From positions 3,997,721 through 4,061,720 of the forward strand of contig NZ_BNJF01000001.1 of the NCBI RefSeq assembly GCF_016587355.1: a stretch of DNA of 64,000 nucleotides, in the 5' to 3' direction. Position 1 is the stretch's first letter. The number at the start of each line of letters is the position of its first letter. The stretch is from Ktedonospora formicarum. Lineage in GTDB: Bacteria; Chloroflexota; Ktedonobacteria; Ktedonobacterales; Ktedonobacteraceae. A program made the position numbers and the translations under genes. Shown in pieces: positions 32,606 to 40,999 of the stretch. The notes under the pieces are model-generated. The model did not search any database, was not told the origin of the DNA, and was given only the letters and a program-made list of their open reading frames with translations.

Positions 32606-32624
32606 GAATGTATCTCCTATTATG

Positions 32625-32834
32625 CTCTAAGACGAACCCCAACGCCGCTGTCGCGGCTAGCGCTAGCGCGCTCAGGGTTTCGCAAGGTATTCACCTCTAA
32701 GACGAACCCCAACGCCGCTGTCGCGGCTAGCGCTAGCGCGCTCAGGGCTTCGCAAGGTATTCACCTCTAAGACGAACCCCAACGCCGCTGTCGCGGCTAG
32801 CGCTAGCGCGCTCAGGGCTTCGCAAGGTATAGCC
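32625..32834. repeat. tandem array, three 70-bp units
   Basis: CTCTAAGACGAACCCCAACG starts at 32625, 32695 and 32765. The three units are nearly identical, the first differing by one base in AGGGTTTCG against AGGGCTTCG. Each contains CCAACGCCGCTGTCGCGGCT then AGCGCTAGCGCGCTCAGGG, the same core as the other palindromic modules in reverse. The array lies between the T-box leader and argJ, so the argJ transcript would include it. Confidence 0.95.
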
Positions 32835-32950
32835 TAAAAATTCCCTGACATGGAATGGTTATTTCGCCAAAGTGGGCGAGTGGAATCAGTGCCAAGGCAG
32901 AGGGCGAGTGTTTGCCCTGGGGAGAGCGATGGCATTGATCATACGAGGTA

Positions 32951-33016
32951 TCAGGGTGAGAGTATACTGATTGGCAGTTGTGGTCTGGGTAGAATGTGTC
33001 GCGTGTTGTTCACCAT
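32951..33016 (-). CDS. candidate 21-residue leader peptide upstream of argJ
   Basis: On the minus strand GAAGGAG lies 8 nt before ATG 33016. The frame reads MVNNTRHILPRPQLPISILS P and stops at 32951. It sits between the T-box and the repeat array in the presumed argJ transcript and contains two Arg codons (CGA, AGA). The ribosome binding site is good, but the frame is too short for coding statistics, so this is a candidate only. Confidence 0.3.
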   Translation of the reverse strand: MVNNTRHILPRPQLPISILSP

Positions 33017-33074
33017 GGTGCGAACTCCTTCAAACTCTAGTGAGTTGCGAGAAGGAACGGTGGTCTTGTTATAA

Positions 33075-33137
33075 AAAGCATTCACCAACGCCGCCGCACA
33101 GGCGGCTAGCTTCGCTCAGGCGAATGAATGGCATGCT
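33075..33137. repeat. palindromic repeat module (GCATTCACCAACG type)
   Basis: AAAGCATTCACCAACGCCGC then GGCGGCTAGCTTCGCTCAGG and CGAATGAATGGCATGC. It has the shared core of the superfamily but different ends (GCATT.(A/G)CC and GG(C/A)GAATG). A related longer copy lies at 42939-43036. Confidence 0.75.
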
Positions 33138-33179
33138 CTTAATATACCGCCCCTTCAGTCACATTTGAAGAAGGGACGA

Positions 33180-33513
33180 GAGCTAAAGGAAGACCCCTTA
33201 TAGCGCCCGTGGTGCCACCCTACTTGTCTTTCGCTTCGATCTGGTAGCGCGCAGCGATGGAGAGTCGCGTTACCCTACGACGTTGTAGCGAAGAGAGAAA
33301 GACCACTTTTCAGGTTTTATGCTGGCGTGGTAACCACCCACCCGACCTACTTACCTCTCGCATAGGCGCGAGGGATTTTCTTCGGTCAGCCGCTCACGAA
33401 GGCGTTCGAGAAGTGCATTACCGCTCCGAACTTCCACTCTGCATCGGATCGCTGTTGGTTGCTGCTTCTATACTCTTTTCGTTCAACGCGTGTCAGACGA
33501 TTGTATTGCTTTG
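33180..33513 (-). ncRNA. T-box riboswitch upstream of argJ-argD
   Basis: On the minus strand GTAGGGTGGCACCACGGG (33223-33206) matches the T-box antiterminator motif. It is preceded by about 290 nt of structured leader. A second, imperfect T-box-like string GGGTGGTTACCACG occurs near 33340-33327. The transcript would begin near 33513 from the promoter at 33549-33521. No typical T-rich terminator was found just after the motif, and the specifier codon could not be assigned. Arginine or a precursor-related tRNA is expected from the downstream arg genes. Confidence 0.75.
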
Positions 33514-33520
33514 TATTTTC

Positions 33521-33549
33521 ATGATACAAGCCAGCGGATAAAATGTCAA
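33521..33549 (-). promoter_or_regulatory. consensus promoter of the argJ-argD T-box leader
   Basis: On the minus strand TTGACA (33549-33544), a 17-bp spacer and TATCAT (33526-33521) form a strong housekeeping promoter. It lies downstream of the ftsH stop, so the arg operon has its own promoter. Confidence 0.8.
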
Positions 33550-33653
33550 TGGAGAGATGGCGTGTGACCGGGCTTTGTAGGGGGATTGGTTATGGAGGTA
33601 CTCAGCGCTTGCTTGTGATCCATCCCTCCTGCGGTCAAGTCGTGGTGGGCAAG

Positions 33654-33709
33654 CGGTGGAAGCATATGTAGTCGCGTATGCTTGAGTAGCGACCACATAT
33701 GCCCCACCG
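33654..33709 (-). terminator. hairpin downstream of ftsH
   Basis: CGGTGG and GCATATGTAGTCGC (33654-33676) pair with GCGACCACATATGC and CCACCG (33689-33709), with few mismatches. Part of the stem resembles the end of the short dispersed repeat (GTAGTCGC, CATATG). It ends 41 bp from the ftsH stop. Confidence 0.6.
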
Positions 33710-33749
33710 TTTGGTGATTTCGTTGGGGATATGGTTTATTAATGGAGCT

Positions 33750-35705
33750 TTAATTCATGGGTGCGTTGCTGTAGTCTTCTCGTCGCCCTGGCGTCAGTAC
33801 CTCTACATCGGCTTTGTCGGCGAGGCTTGCCAGGATTGAAGGTTTGTCGTACTGGTCGTCGTGGATCGGCTGGTTGAAGAGAGACTCGAAGAGAGGTCCC
33901 TCTAGTGTCTCCTCTTTAATCAGGCGTTCGCTAATCATGATGAGGCGCGTTTTATTCTGTTTGAGGATGTTTTGTGCTTTATCAAGAGCTACCATGATGA
34001 TCCGGCGAACCTCCTCATCAATCTCGCGCGCGGTCTGCTCGCTATAGTTGCGTTGCTCACCGAAGTCGCGGCCCAGAAAGACAAGCTCGTCTTTGTGTCC
34101 CAGCGCCAGTGGCCCGATGAGATCACTCATGCCGTACTCGGTGACCATTGAGCGTGCGATTTTAGTGATGCGCTCGATATCGTTGGACGCGCCAGTCGTG
34201 ACTGAGCCAAAAATGAGGAGTTCCGCGACATGTCCACCCAGAGCGTAGGCTAACATATCCTCAAACTGAGGCTTGCTCCATAGGTAGCGGTCCTCAGTGG
34301 GCAAGAGCATGGTGAAGCCTCCGGCCTGACCGCGTGCCACAATGGAGACCTTATGCACTGGATCGCAGTTAGGCAGCATGCGTGCGACAAGCGCGTGTCC
34401 AACCTCATGATATGCCGTAATGGACTTTTCGCGCTCACTGATGATGCGGCTCTTGCGCGCTGGACCCGCCACGACGCGGTCTGTGGCCTCTTCTAGCTCG
34501 CTCATACTAATGTGGCGCTGATTGCGGCGCGCGGCCAGGATAGCCGCTTCATTGAGCATGTTTTCGAGGTCTGCCCCGGAGAAGCCGGGAGTTTGACGCG
34601 CGAGCGTTTCCAGGGAGATTTGCTTATCTAGTGGCTTACCCTGAGCATGAACCTGGAGGATAGCCACACGTCCCTTGATGTCCGGGCGATCAAGCACGAC
34701 TCGGCGATCAAAGCGACCAGGGCGCAAGAGCGCGGGATCGAGTACATCTGGTCGATTGGTAGCCGCGATAACGATGACGTTGGTATTGCTATCGAAGCCA
34801 TCCATCTCGACGAGAATCTGATTGAGGGTCTGCTCGCGCTCATCGTGGGAGCCACCCAGGCCCGCGCCACGTTGACGACCAACGGCGTCAATTTCGTCAA
34901 CAAAGACGATGCAGGGACTATTGCGCTTGGCTTGTTCAAAAAGATCGCGTACACGACTGGCACCTACGCCGACGAACATTTCTACAAATTCTGATCCACT
35001 AATACTAAAAAATGGGACGCCAGCTTCACCAGCAACGGCCCGTGAAATAAGGGTTTTTCCCGTACCGGGAGGTCCAACGAGGAGCAAGCCTTTGGGGATA
35101 CGCGCCCCCAGAGCCGCGAACTTCTCTGGATACTTCAGAAACTCAACGATTTCCTGTAGCTCCTGCTTGGCCTCCTCAACGCCCGCGACATTCGCGAATG
35201 TGATGCTGGGTCGGTTGCCCATAAAGATGCGTGCGCGACTCTTGCTGAAAGACATGGCCTGGCTGCTGCTTCCCTGGGCTTGGCGCACGATGAGCAGTAG
35301 GACGACTGCAAGGATAAGAAAAGGAATGAGACCTACAAAGCTACCGATCCAACTCCAGGCCGGGCTTGGCGTTTCGTAGCGTAAGCGCAAGTGAGTATTG
35401 TTGACATAGTCGATGCCATTGTCTTTCAGGACGCGTGTCGCATCGAAGCTGGAATTAATGCTGGCGGTTTCTCTGGTGGCATCTGGCTTGGTACCGCGTG
35501 TGAGTGTGAGGGTGTCGTTTGCAACAACTAAGGTATCGGTCTGTTCGGCATTACTATCTTCTTTGACATGTTGCAAGATTGTTGAGATGTTGACCATCTC
35601 GGTATTGTTCTGGGATCGAAGAAAGATGAAGAGCAGCAGGAGGACCACCAAAATAGCGAGAAATCCGAAGAGTCCCCTTTTGAGCCATCGCTTATTACCT
35701 GGCAT
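33750..35705 (-). CDS. ftsH: ATP-dependent zinc metalloprotease FtsH
   Basis: A 651-residue membrane AAA protease that degrades misfolded and regulatory membrane and soluble proteins. The first transmembrane segment lies at about 13-29 and the second at about 118-141, with a short periplasmic domain between. The AAA module has Walker A GPPGTGKTLISRAVAGEAGV, Walker B IVFVDEIDAVG, and the second region of homology with NRPDVLDPALLRPGRFDRR. The zinc site is HEVGH in ITAYHEVGHALVAR, and the third ligand is in the LGGHVAELLIF region. Length is normal. An extended -10 promoter lies upstream. It is monocistronic. Confidence 0.97.
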   Translation of the reverse strand: MPGNKRWLKRGLFGFLAILVVLLLLFIFLRSQNNTEMVNISTILQHVKEDSNAEQTDTLVVANDTLTLTRGTKPDATRETASINSSFDATRVLKDNGIDYVNNTHLRLRYETPSPAWSWIGSFVGLIPFLILAVVLLLIVRQAQGSSSQAMSFSKSRARIFMGNRPSITFANVAGVEEAKQELQEIVEFLKYPEKFAALGARIPKGLLLVGPPGTGKTLISRAVAGEAGVPFFSISGSEFVEMFVGVGASRVRDLFEQAKRNSPCIVFVDEIDAVGRQRGAGLGGSHDEREQTLNQILVEMDGFDSNTNVIVIAATNRPDVLDPALLRPGRFDRRVVLDRPDIKGRVAILQVHAQGKPLDKQISLETLARQTPGFSGADLENMLNEAAILAARRNQRHISMSELEEATDRVVAGPARKSRIISEREKSITAYHEVGHALVARMLPNCDPVHKVSIVARGQAGGFTMLLPTEDRYLWSKPQFEDMLAYALGGHVAELLIFGSVTTGASNDIERITKIARSMVTEYGMSDLIGPLALGHKDELVFLGRDFGEQRNYSEQTAREIDEEVRRIIMVALDKAQNILKQNKTRLIMISERLIKEETLEGPLFESLFNQPIHDDQYDKPSILASLADKADVEVLTPGRREDYSNAPMN

Positions 35706-35824
35706 TGAGGCCCCTTTCTCTCCTATTGGTTATGTTTTGAGTAAACAAAGAACCACCTCTCCGCTTCTATCGATGAACACATTGATGTTATCGAATATGC
35801 AATGATTGTTCTGATGTGTTGTGT

Positions 35825-35833
35825 ATTATAACA
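35825..35833 (-). promoter_or_regulatory. extended -10 promoter of ftsH
   Basis: On the minus strand TGTTATAAT (35833-35825) is a perfect extended -10 element with no clear -35. It sits in a GTGT..ACAC palindrome, about 120 bp before the ftsH start. The 9-mer also precedes the RyR-like gene. Confidence 0.55.
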
Positions 35834-35934
35834 CACATGAACACTGATTATATGCTGTGCATCTTTTATGAAGATTGGCGATTGTAAATTGTATTCTTCT
35901 TGTGTACAGATCATATACCTTACAGTATTGTGTG

Positions 35935-36675
35935 TTAGTGGCGTCGGCCTGAAGAAGCCAATACGAGGCCGGAGACAGAGCTTGCCCCTGCCACTAAGAG
36001 TGGGCGCGCACATGCATCCAGGGTCGCGCCAGTTGTGCAAACGTCATCAATTATAATGATTTTACGATTTGAGAGGTGTGGGGTTGCAGGGGGGGACAAA
36101 TAGATAAAGGCTCCCATGACATTCTGGTAGCGTAAACTGGCATTCATGCCTACCTGCGCGCTGGTGGGGCGCTGGCGAATAATGCCTTCGTCCAGGGGGA
36201 CACCTGTTAACTGGGAGCAGACGCGGGCGAGCAGAAGAGCTTGATTAAAGCCGCGCTGACGCTGGCGTGTTGGATGGAGAGGAACGGGAATGAACAGGTC
36301 GGCCTCAAGCTGGTAGCGCTGATAGGTATGCGCTAAGAGCGCTCCAAGTATTTCACTCAGGTGAATTTCTCCGTCATACTTAAGTGCTTTGATGCAGGCA
36401 CGTAGAGGGCCGGCATATGGGCCGAAAGCCGAGATGGTATGGACGTGGCCTTGCGGGGGAGAGATGAGGCAGGCTTTATTAGAGGCGTGGGAACAACGTG
36501 GACATGGTAATTGGGTGGTAAGCTCCTGGGCATATATGTGTTTCTGGCAGGTGGGGCAGAGATGATGCCCTCCCTGCGAGCAGGAGACGCAATGAGGAGG
36601 AAAGATCAGGTCGAGCGCTTGTTGGCTTGAATACTTGAGCAGAGCAAGCCAGGGGAAGGGGGATGATGAGGACAT
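35935..36675 (-). CDS. comF: ComF-family amidophosphoribosyltransferase-like protein
   Basis: 246 residues. The N terminus carries a double zinc-ribbon (CVSCSQGGHHLCPTC then QLPCPRCSHASNKACL). The C terminus is a phosphoribosyltransferase fold with the PRPP-binding motif IIIIDDVCTTGATLDAC. In naturally competent bacteria ComF aids uptake and integration of single-stranded DNA. No other competence gene is in the window. ATG 36675 is chosen over 36708 because AAGGAG lies 7 nt upstream. It ends about 100 bp before the ftsH promoter on the same strand. Confidence 0.92.
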   Translation of the reverse strand: MSSSSPFPWLALLKYSSQQALDLIFPPHCVSCSQGGHHLCPTCQKHIYAQELTTQLPCPRCSHASNKACLISPPQGHVHTISAFGPYAGPLRACIKALKYDGEIHLSEILGALLAHTYQRYQLEADLFIPVPLHPTRQRQRGFNQALLLARVCSQLTGVPLDEGIIRQRPTSAQVGMNASLRYQNVMGAFIYLSPPATPHLSNRKIIIIDDVCTTGATLDACARPLLVAGASSVSGLVLASSGRRH

Positions 36676-36821
36676 CGTTCGGCTCCTTCTTCTACATACA
36701 CCACACAATTTTTTAATGAGAGCTGTATTTCGTACTCTCTATATAATAGGGCATTTATTGAGAAGACGTGCTCTATCTGGTTTTCTTGCGGAAGACTTTT
36801 TTGCGCCCACGGCGCTTTACA

Positions 36822-36878
36822 ATATTTGATGTTTTTATGGCATTCAAAGAGGCGTTCAGGCTATATAGCATCAAATAT
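36822..36878 (+). promoter_or_regulatory. inverted repeat before a small gene
   Basis: ATATTTGATG (36822-36831) and CATCAAATAT (36869-36878) are perfect 10-bp inverted repeats. The right arm ends directly at the GGAGG ribosome binding site of the 60-residue gene. It could be an operator or a leader hairpin. Confidence 0.5.
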
Positions 36879-36892
36879 GGAGGTAAAGTTGT

Positions 36893-37075
36893 GTGAGATA
36901 CGCAATAACCTATCGCCTATTGCATCCTGCATATCTTCCCTCGATCTCAAGTACTGAGATCGTCGCATATACGCATGCTGAACTGGAGCGCAAGCTCGTT
37001 AAAGTTGTTGGCAAATGGAAGGATCAAGGCTACAAGGTTCGCGTGACCCAGGTGAAGCAGGCATCAGCCCTTTAG
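36893..37075 (+). CDS. small protein of unknown function
   Basis: 60 residues starting at GTG 36893, with GGAGG 9 nt upstream: RYAITYRLLHPAYLPSIS, then VAYTHAELERKLVKVVGKW and KVRVTQVKQASAL. It looks like a compact alpha/beta protein. I do not recognise the family. It stands alone between divergent comF and convergent lysS. Confidence 0.6.
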   Translation: MRYAITYRLLHPAYLPSISSTEIVAYTHAELERKLVKVVGKWKDQGYKVRVTQVKQASAL

Positions 37076-37085
37076 AGGCTTCCGA

Positions 37086-37115
37086 GCGGCTGCTAACGCG
37101 ATGCGGCTACATATG
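37086..37115 (+). repeat. short dispersed repeat
   Basis: GCGGCTGCTAACGCGATGCG then GCTACATATG, a slightly diverged copy 10 bp after the stop of the 60-residue gene. Confidence 0.78.
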
Positions 37116-37144
37116 GAATATCTTCTGGGAGGGGCTTGGAGGTT

Positions 37145-37179
37145 CGCAAGATCCTCCTTCGTTCTGGGAGGATCTTGCG
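37145..37179. terminator. bidirectional hairpin terminator
   Basis: CGCAAGATCCTCC (37145-37157) pairs with GGAGGATCTTGCG (37167-37179). It lies 12 bp from the lysS stop, between convergent genes. Confidence 0.75.
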
Positions 37180-37191
37180 GAGAGAGTGTGA

Positions 37192-38784
37192 TTATTCTTC
37201 TTCAGCCGTTTTGCGTAAGGTTGGGAAGAGAATGACGTCGCGAATTGATTCCTGGTCAGCCATCAGCATCGCGAGGCGATCAACGCCAATGCCCACGCCC
37301 CCTGTGGGAGGCATGCCGATCTCCAGAGCTTCCAGGAAATCCTCATCGAGGACTTGAGCCTCATCGTCACCCTGAGCGCGCTGGCGCATCTGATCCTCGA
37401 AGCGCGCGCGCTGATCTAGAGGATCATTGAGTTCCGTAAAGGCGTTGCCGCTCTCCAGACCGCCGAGGAAGGGTTGGAAGCGTTCAACCAGTTCAGGATG
37501 TTCGCGATGCTGCTTGGTGAGCGGGGAGATATCCAGAGGATAATCGATCAAGAAGATGGCCTGCTTGAGCTCTGGAAGGCCCTTGCGGAACATTTCGCTC
37601 TTTAGATCATCGATGAGGCGTCCACGGCCATACTTGGGATCTGCCTCATAGCCTTGAGCGCGCATCGCGGTAGCGAGGCTATCGCGGTCGGGATAGGCAT
37701 TGACATCGATGCCAGTGTAGATGTGGATTGCCTCAAGCAGAGGAATACGCCGCCAGGGGGGAGCTAGATCGATCTCGGTTCCCTGGTAGGTAATGACCGT
37801 GGTGCCCTTCACCTCGCGCGCGATAAAGGCTACCATCTCCTCGACCAGCTTCATCATATCCTCGTAATCGGCGTATGCTTGATAGCATTCCATGACCGTG
37901 AACTCTGGATTATGGCTGCGGTCGATACCCTCGTTACGGAAATTGCGTCCAATTTCATAGACCCGCTCGAAGCCGCCGACAATGAGGCGCTTGAGATAGA
38001 GTTCGGTCGCGATGCGGAGATAGAGGTTACGATCTAGCGTATTATGGTGTGTCGTGAAGGGGCGGGCTGTCGCGCCTCCATAGAGTGGCTGGAGCATGGG
38101 TGTCTCGAACTCTAGATAGCCCTGGCTTTCCAGAAAGCGGCGCATAGCGCTGATAACGCGGCTGCGAGTCTCAAAGACGCGCTTCACCTCGTCGCCATTG
38201 GCGATCAAATCGAGATAGCGCTTGCGCTGGCGCATCTCCTTATCTTCGAGACCATGATATTTCTCTGGGAGTGGGAGCAGACCCTTGCTAATCATGCGCC
38301 AGCGCTTAACGTGGAGGGTCCGTTCGCCGGTACGAGTGACAAAGAGGAAGCCACTGGCTTCAACAAAGTCACCCAGATCGAGCAATTTCAAAGCGCGGTA
38401 GCTCTCCTGTCCCACGTCATTGACGCGGAAGTAGACCTGAATGCTTGTGGTGCCGTCCTCAATCTTGGCGAACGCGGCCTTACCCATCTCGCGTAGCAAG
38501 CGAACGCGTCCGACCAGGGTAATATCTTTTGCCTCACTCGCGAACTCATCAAAATGTTCCAGAGCCTCCTGGATAGTATGGGTGCGCTCAACGCTATTGG
38601 GATAGGGATTAATGTTCTGTTCCCGTAGAGCGTGTAAGCGTTGTAGGCGTATCTCCCTTTCCTCTGGCATACGAAACGTTTTCCCTTCGACATATATTGG
38701 CGCATCTTCTCCAGGCTGGAGAGATGTGCCGACATTGATATGCTTATATTGATAGGTATGTGGGCTCTCCACAGTTAGCGGCAT
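37192..38784 (-). CDS. lysS: lysyl-tRNA synthetase, class II
   Basis: A 530-residue enzyme that charges tRNA-Lys. The N-terminal OB-fold anticodon-binding domain (about 75-180) includes ITLVGRVRLLREMGKAAFAK. The class II catalytic domain follows, with motif 2 in IGRNFRNEGIDRSHNPEFTV and motif 3 in GGVGIGVDRLAMLM. The frame starts at 38784 with no strong ribosome binding site. ATG 38670 (MPEEREIRLQ) is an alternative that removes 38 residues that are not conserved in the family. It is probably monocistronic. No T-box was seen upstream. Confidence 0.95.
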   Translation of the reverse strand: MPLTVESPHTYQYKHINVGTSLQPGEDAPIYVEGKTFRMPEEREIRLQRLHALREQNINPYPNSVERTHTIQEALEHFDEFASEAKDITLVGRVRLLREMGKAAFAKIEDGTTSIQVYFRVNDVGQESYRALKLLDLGDFVEASGFLFVTRTGERTLHVKRWRMISKGLLPLPEKYHGLEDKEMRQRKRYLDLIANGDEVKRVFETRSRVISAMRRFLESQGYLEFETPMLQPLYGGATARPFTTHHNTLDRNLYLRIATELYLKRLIVGGFERVYEIGRNFRNEGIDRSHNPEFTVMECYQAYADYEDMMKLVEEMVAFIAREVKGTTVITYQGTEIDLAPPWRRIPLLEAIHIYTGIDVNAYPDRDSLATAMRAQGYEADPKYGRGRLIDDLKSEMFRKGLPELKQAIFLIDYPLDISPLTKQHREHPELVERFQPFLGGLESGNAFTELNDPLDQRARFEDQMRQRAQGDDEAQVLDEDFLEALEIGMPPTGGVGIGVDRLAMLMADQESIRDVILFPTLRKTAEEE

Positions 38785-38904
38785 GATCTAGGATGCACAG
38801 ATGAAGTGTGGAGGAGGCATACACATGTGACGCTATATAGGCGCGTTTATTGTAGCATTGTTTGGCCTGGCTGGGTAGTCTGGAGGCATAAGGTGGATAG
38901 AAAG

Positions 38905-38955
38905 CACCCCTTGAGGGAGGCTGGTGTATAAGGATATACAGGCCCTCAAGGGGTG
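38905..38955 (-). terminator. terminator downstream of greA
   Basis: CACCCCTTGAGGG (38905-38917) pairs with CCCTCAAGGGGTG (38943-38955). On the minus strand it follows the greA stop by about 120 bp. Confidence 0.7.
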
Positions 38956-39073
38956 ACGTGTTTTAGGGGATCGTTCTGCGTATGAATTGTATCAGATGGT
39001 TAAAGCAACAAGTGAAGTCGCTCGAGTTTTAGCTCAACCCAATAGCACTATGTGCTCAGGGGTACTCAAGGGA

Positions 39074-39538
39074 TTACTCGATGCTGAGAACCGTGTATTC
39101 TTTGACCCCACCGGGTGTTGAGACCATGATGCTATCACCTGGTTTATGCCCGAGTAAGGCTTTGCCAACGGGTGACTCATTGGAGATGCGTCCCGCAGCG
39201 GGGCGAGCCTCAAAAGCTCCCACAATGGTGTAGCAATAGTCGCGTCCTTCACTTGTGCTGAGGCGAACGACAGAGCCAAGAGTAATCTCGTCTGTGCGAA
39301 CTTTGCTGATAAGTTTGGCCTTAGCGACGAGGTGCTCAAGTTCTATAATGCGGCTCTCAAGGCGTGCTTGCTCATTTTTCGCCTCATCGTAAGCCGCGTT
39401 GTCGATGACATCGCCAGACTCAATGGCCTCATGCAGGTAGCGGGCCACTTTTGCGCGCCCCTCTGTGCGCAAAAAATCGAGCTGGCTCATCGCGCTTTGT
39501 AGACCATCACTTGTGAGGAATACGTCTTGTGTCTCCAT
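39074..39538 (-). CDS. greA: transcription elongation factor GreA/GreB family
   Basis: A 154-residue protein that inserts a coiled coil into the RNA polymerase secondary channel and stimulates transcript cleavage. The N-terminal coiled coil includes RYLHEAIESGDVIDNAAYDE with the conserved acidic tip (DVIDN). The C-terminal FKBP-like domain includes RISNESPVGKALLGHKPGD. ATG 39538 is preferred. GAGGGG lies 7 nt upstream, inside the longer frame from 39553. It is on the same strand as birA and separated from it by a palindromic repeat module. Confidence 0.92.
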   Translation of the reverse strand: METQDVFLTSDGLQSAMSQLDFLRTEGRAKVARYLHEAIESGDVIDNAAYDEAKNEQARLESRIIELEHLVAKAKLISKVRTDEITLGSVVRLSTSEGRDYCYTIVGAFEARPAAGRISNESPVGKALLGHKPGDSIMVSTPGGVKEYTVLSIE

Positions 39539-39587
39539 CTTTTTTCCCCTCATGTCTACGGTTGAGGAACTTCCTCAATCCTATGGG

Positions 39588-39673
39588 CTTATGCGAAAAC
39601 CAACCCTCATACGAGGGCACGGCGCCGCTTGTCGCGGCTAACGCTGCCGCGCTCAGGTTTTCGAATAAGGAGT
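39588..39673. repeat. palindromic repeat module between birA and greA
   Basis: CTTATGCGAAAACCAACCCT, then ACGAGGGCACGGCGCCGC, TTGTCGCGGCTAACGCTG and GCGCTCAGGTTTTCGAATAA, then GGAGT. The terminal inverted repeats CTTAT.CGAAAACC and GGTTTTCG.ATAAG are perfect. It lies 3 bp beyond the birA stop. Confidence 0.88.
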
Positions 39674-39675
39674 TG

Positions 39676-40596
39676 TCATTGTTCGTCTGGGAGCGTGTAC
39701 CCGACATCGCCCCAGCTCACGCTGACAAGTTCACCTGAATGATCGCGGAGCAACAATGCGCCACCATCATCTACATCCTCAGCAACGCCGCTGAGGGTTC
39801 GCTCGCCCTGACGTACCTGGATAGTACGGCCGAGAGTTGAGAGTTGACCGCGCCAGGTTTCGCGTATCATATGAGCGATAGACAATCGTGATCCGGCTAC
39901 TGACCTCTCCTCCTCCTGGAGGCTGAGATAATAGCGCTCAAAGGCGTGAAGCAGGTGCGCGATGAGTGCTTCGCGACTCACCCGGTGACCGCTTGCTTCC
40001 TCAAGAGTCGTAGCGCGAGAGACTGTCTGTTGAGTTGACCGCGTGTGTTCGGCGGGCGGTAAAATTTGTATTGAGCTTGTATTTTGTCCCTGGTGTGCTA
40101 GGAGGTCAACATGACCGTTCACATTCACACCAATACCTGCGATGGCGACCAATTGACCAGATTGATCATGGCTGGTCTCGATAAGAATGCCAGCGACTTT
40201 CTGATCGCCAATAAGGACATCATTAGGCCATTTAATGCTAGCCTGGACGTCGCAGGTGGCTTTGATAGCTTCGACTAGCGCCAGAGGTGCTAGCATCATT
40301 AGTAAATACGGTGAGAAGTGTGGGCGAAGTATGATCGAGGAAAGAACATTGTTCCCTGCAATATCTGCCCAACTTCGGCCCAGGCGACCTCTACCAGCGG
40401 TTTGTGTCTCTGCAAGAACTACTGTGTTTGCTGCTGTTCCTTCGCGGGCTAATTGCATGGCCCGTGTATTCGTTGAATTGATTACTGGTAAGTAGATTAA
40501 CTTCTCACCTTTACCGAAGGACTGAGTCTCTAACAGCTCATGCAGCATCTCAATGTTGAGGTGCTCAGATGTGGTATGTGCTTGTCGTCTTTCCAA
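39676..40596 (-). CDS. birA: biotin--[acetyl-CoA-carboxylase] ligase
   Basis: A 306-residue enzyme that forms biotinyl-AMP and attaches biotin to carboxyl carrier proteins. The catalytic loop is ETQTAGRGRLGRSWAD (GRGRxG motif). KWPNDVLIGDQKVAGILIET is the biotin-binding strand, and a C-terminal SH3-like domain has GRTIQVRQGERTLSGVAEDV. There is no N-terminal winged helix, so it is a class I, non-repressor enzyme. A Ser/Thr/Gln-rich insert of about 40 residues (SSIQILPPAEHTRSTQQTVS) lies before the C-terminal domain. It is upstream of greA on the same strand. An orphan transcript ends 186 bp before its start. Confidence 0.94.
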   Translation of the reverse strand: MERRQAHTTSEHLNIEMLHELLETQSFGKGEKLIYLPVINSTNTRAMQLAREGTAANTVVLAETQTAGRGRLGRSWADIAGNNVLSSIILRPHFSPYLLMMLAPLALVEAIKATCDVQASIKWPNDVLIGDQKVAGILIETSHDQSGQLVAIAGIGVNVNGHVDLLAHQGQNTSSIQILPPAEHTRSTQQTVSRATTLEEASGHRVSREALIAHLLHAFERYYLSLQEEERSVAGSRLSIAHMIRETWRGQLSTLGRTIQVRQGERTLSGVAEDVDDGGALLLRDHSGELVSVSWGDVGYTLPDEQ

Positions 40597-40781
40597 GGTG
40601 ACTGCGTCCGCTTCTCTCTACGTATCTTACTAATTTGTATTGATCTGGCAAGCAAGCCCACACCTCTTAACTGTGAGCCGTTATTTTGTGTACCAGAGAT
40701 GTTTGGGGTGAATTTGTAGAATGCGCTAATGATTATTCTACAATGTATGCTCTACAAGCAAGACTCTCTTTCTCAAAGAGA

Positions 40782-40832
40782 GAAAAAACCAGAGCAGAGT
40801 ACGGGTCTGTAAAGAATTGCCTCTGCTCTGGT
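40782..40832 (-). terminator. intrinsic terminator of the orphan RNA
   Basis: ACCAGAGCAGAG (40788-40799 on the plus strand) pairs perfectly with CTCTGCTCTGGT (40821-40832). Read on the minus strand, the hairpin is followed directly by TTTTTT. A second small hairpin (CTCTCTTT/AAAGAGAG) follows at 40764-40782. Confidence 0.85.
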
Positions 40833-40924
40833 AGGAGCTGCACGGGCAGAGTTGCATATATTGACCTGCCAGTGGGCGACCAAATCTCCTAACCAGGCTT
40901 AAATGCCGAGCATAAAGAGGTGCG

Positions 40925-40999
40925 CTAGAGCGCCTGCCCTCTTTTCTGGAAGGTGTGGGAGCATATTAGACTGCCCGCGCAGCATAAATTATCGTTCAC
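40925..40999 (-). CDS. candidate 24-residue Cys-containing peptide
   Basis: GTG 40999 lies 9 nt after a strong AAAGGAGG on the minus strand. The frame reads MNDNLCCAGSLICSHTFQKR then GQAL and stops at 40925. It has three Cys residues. It is the only frame with a good ribosome binding site in the orphan transcript. It may be a leader peptide or a small protein. It is too short for statistical support. Confidence 0.35.
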   Translation of the reverse strand: MNDNLCCAGSLICSHTFQKRGQAL

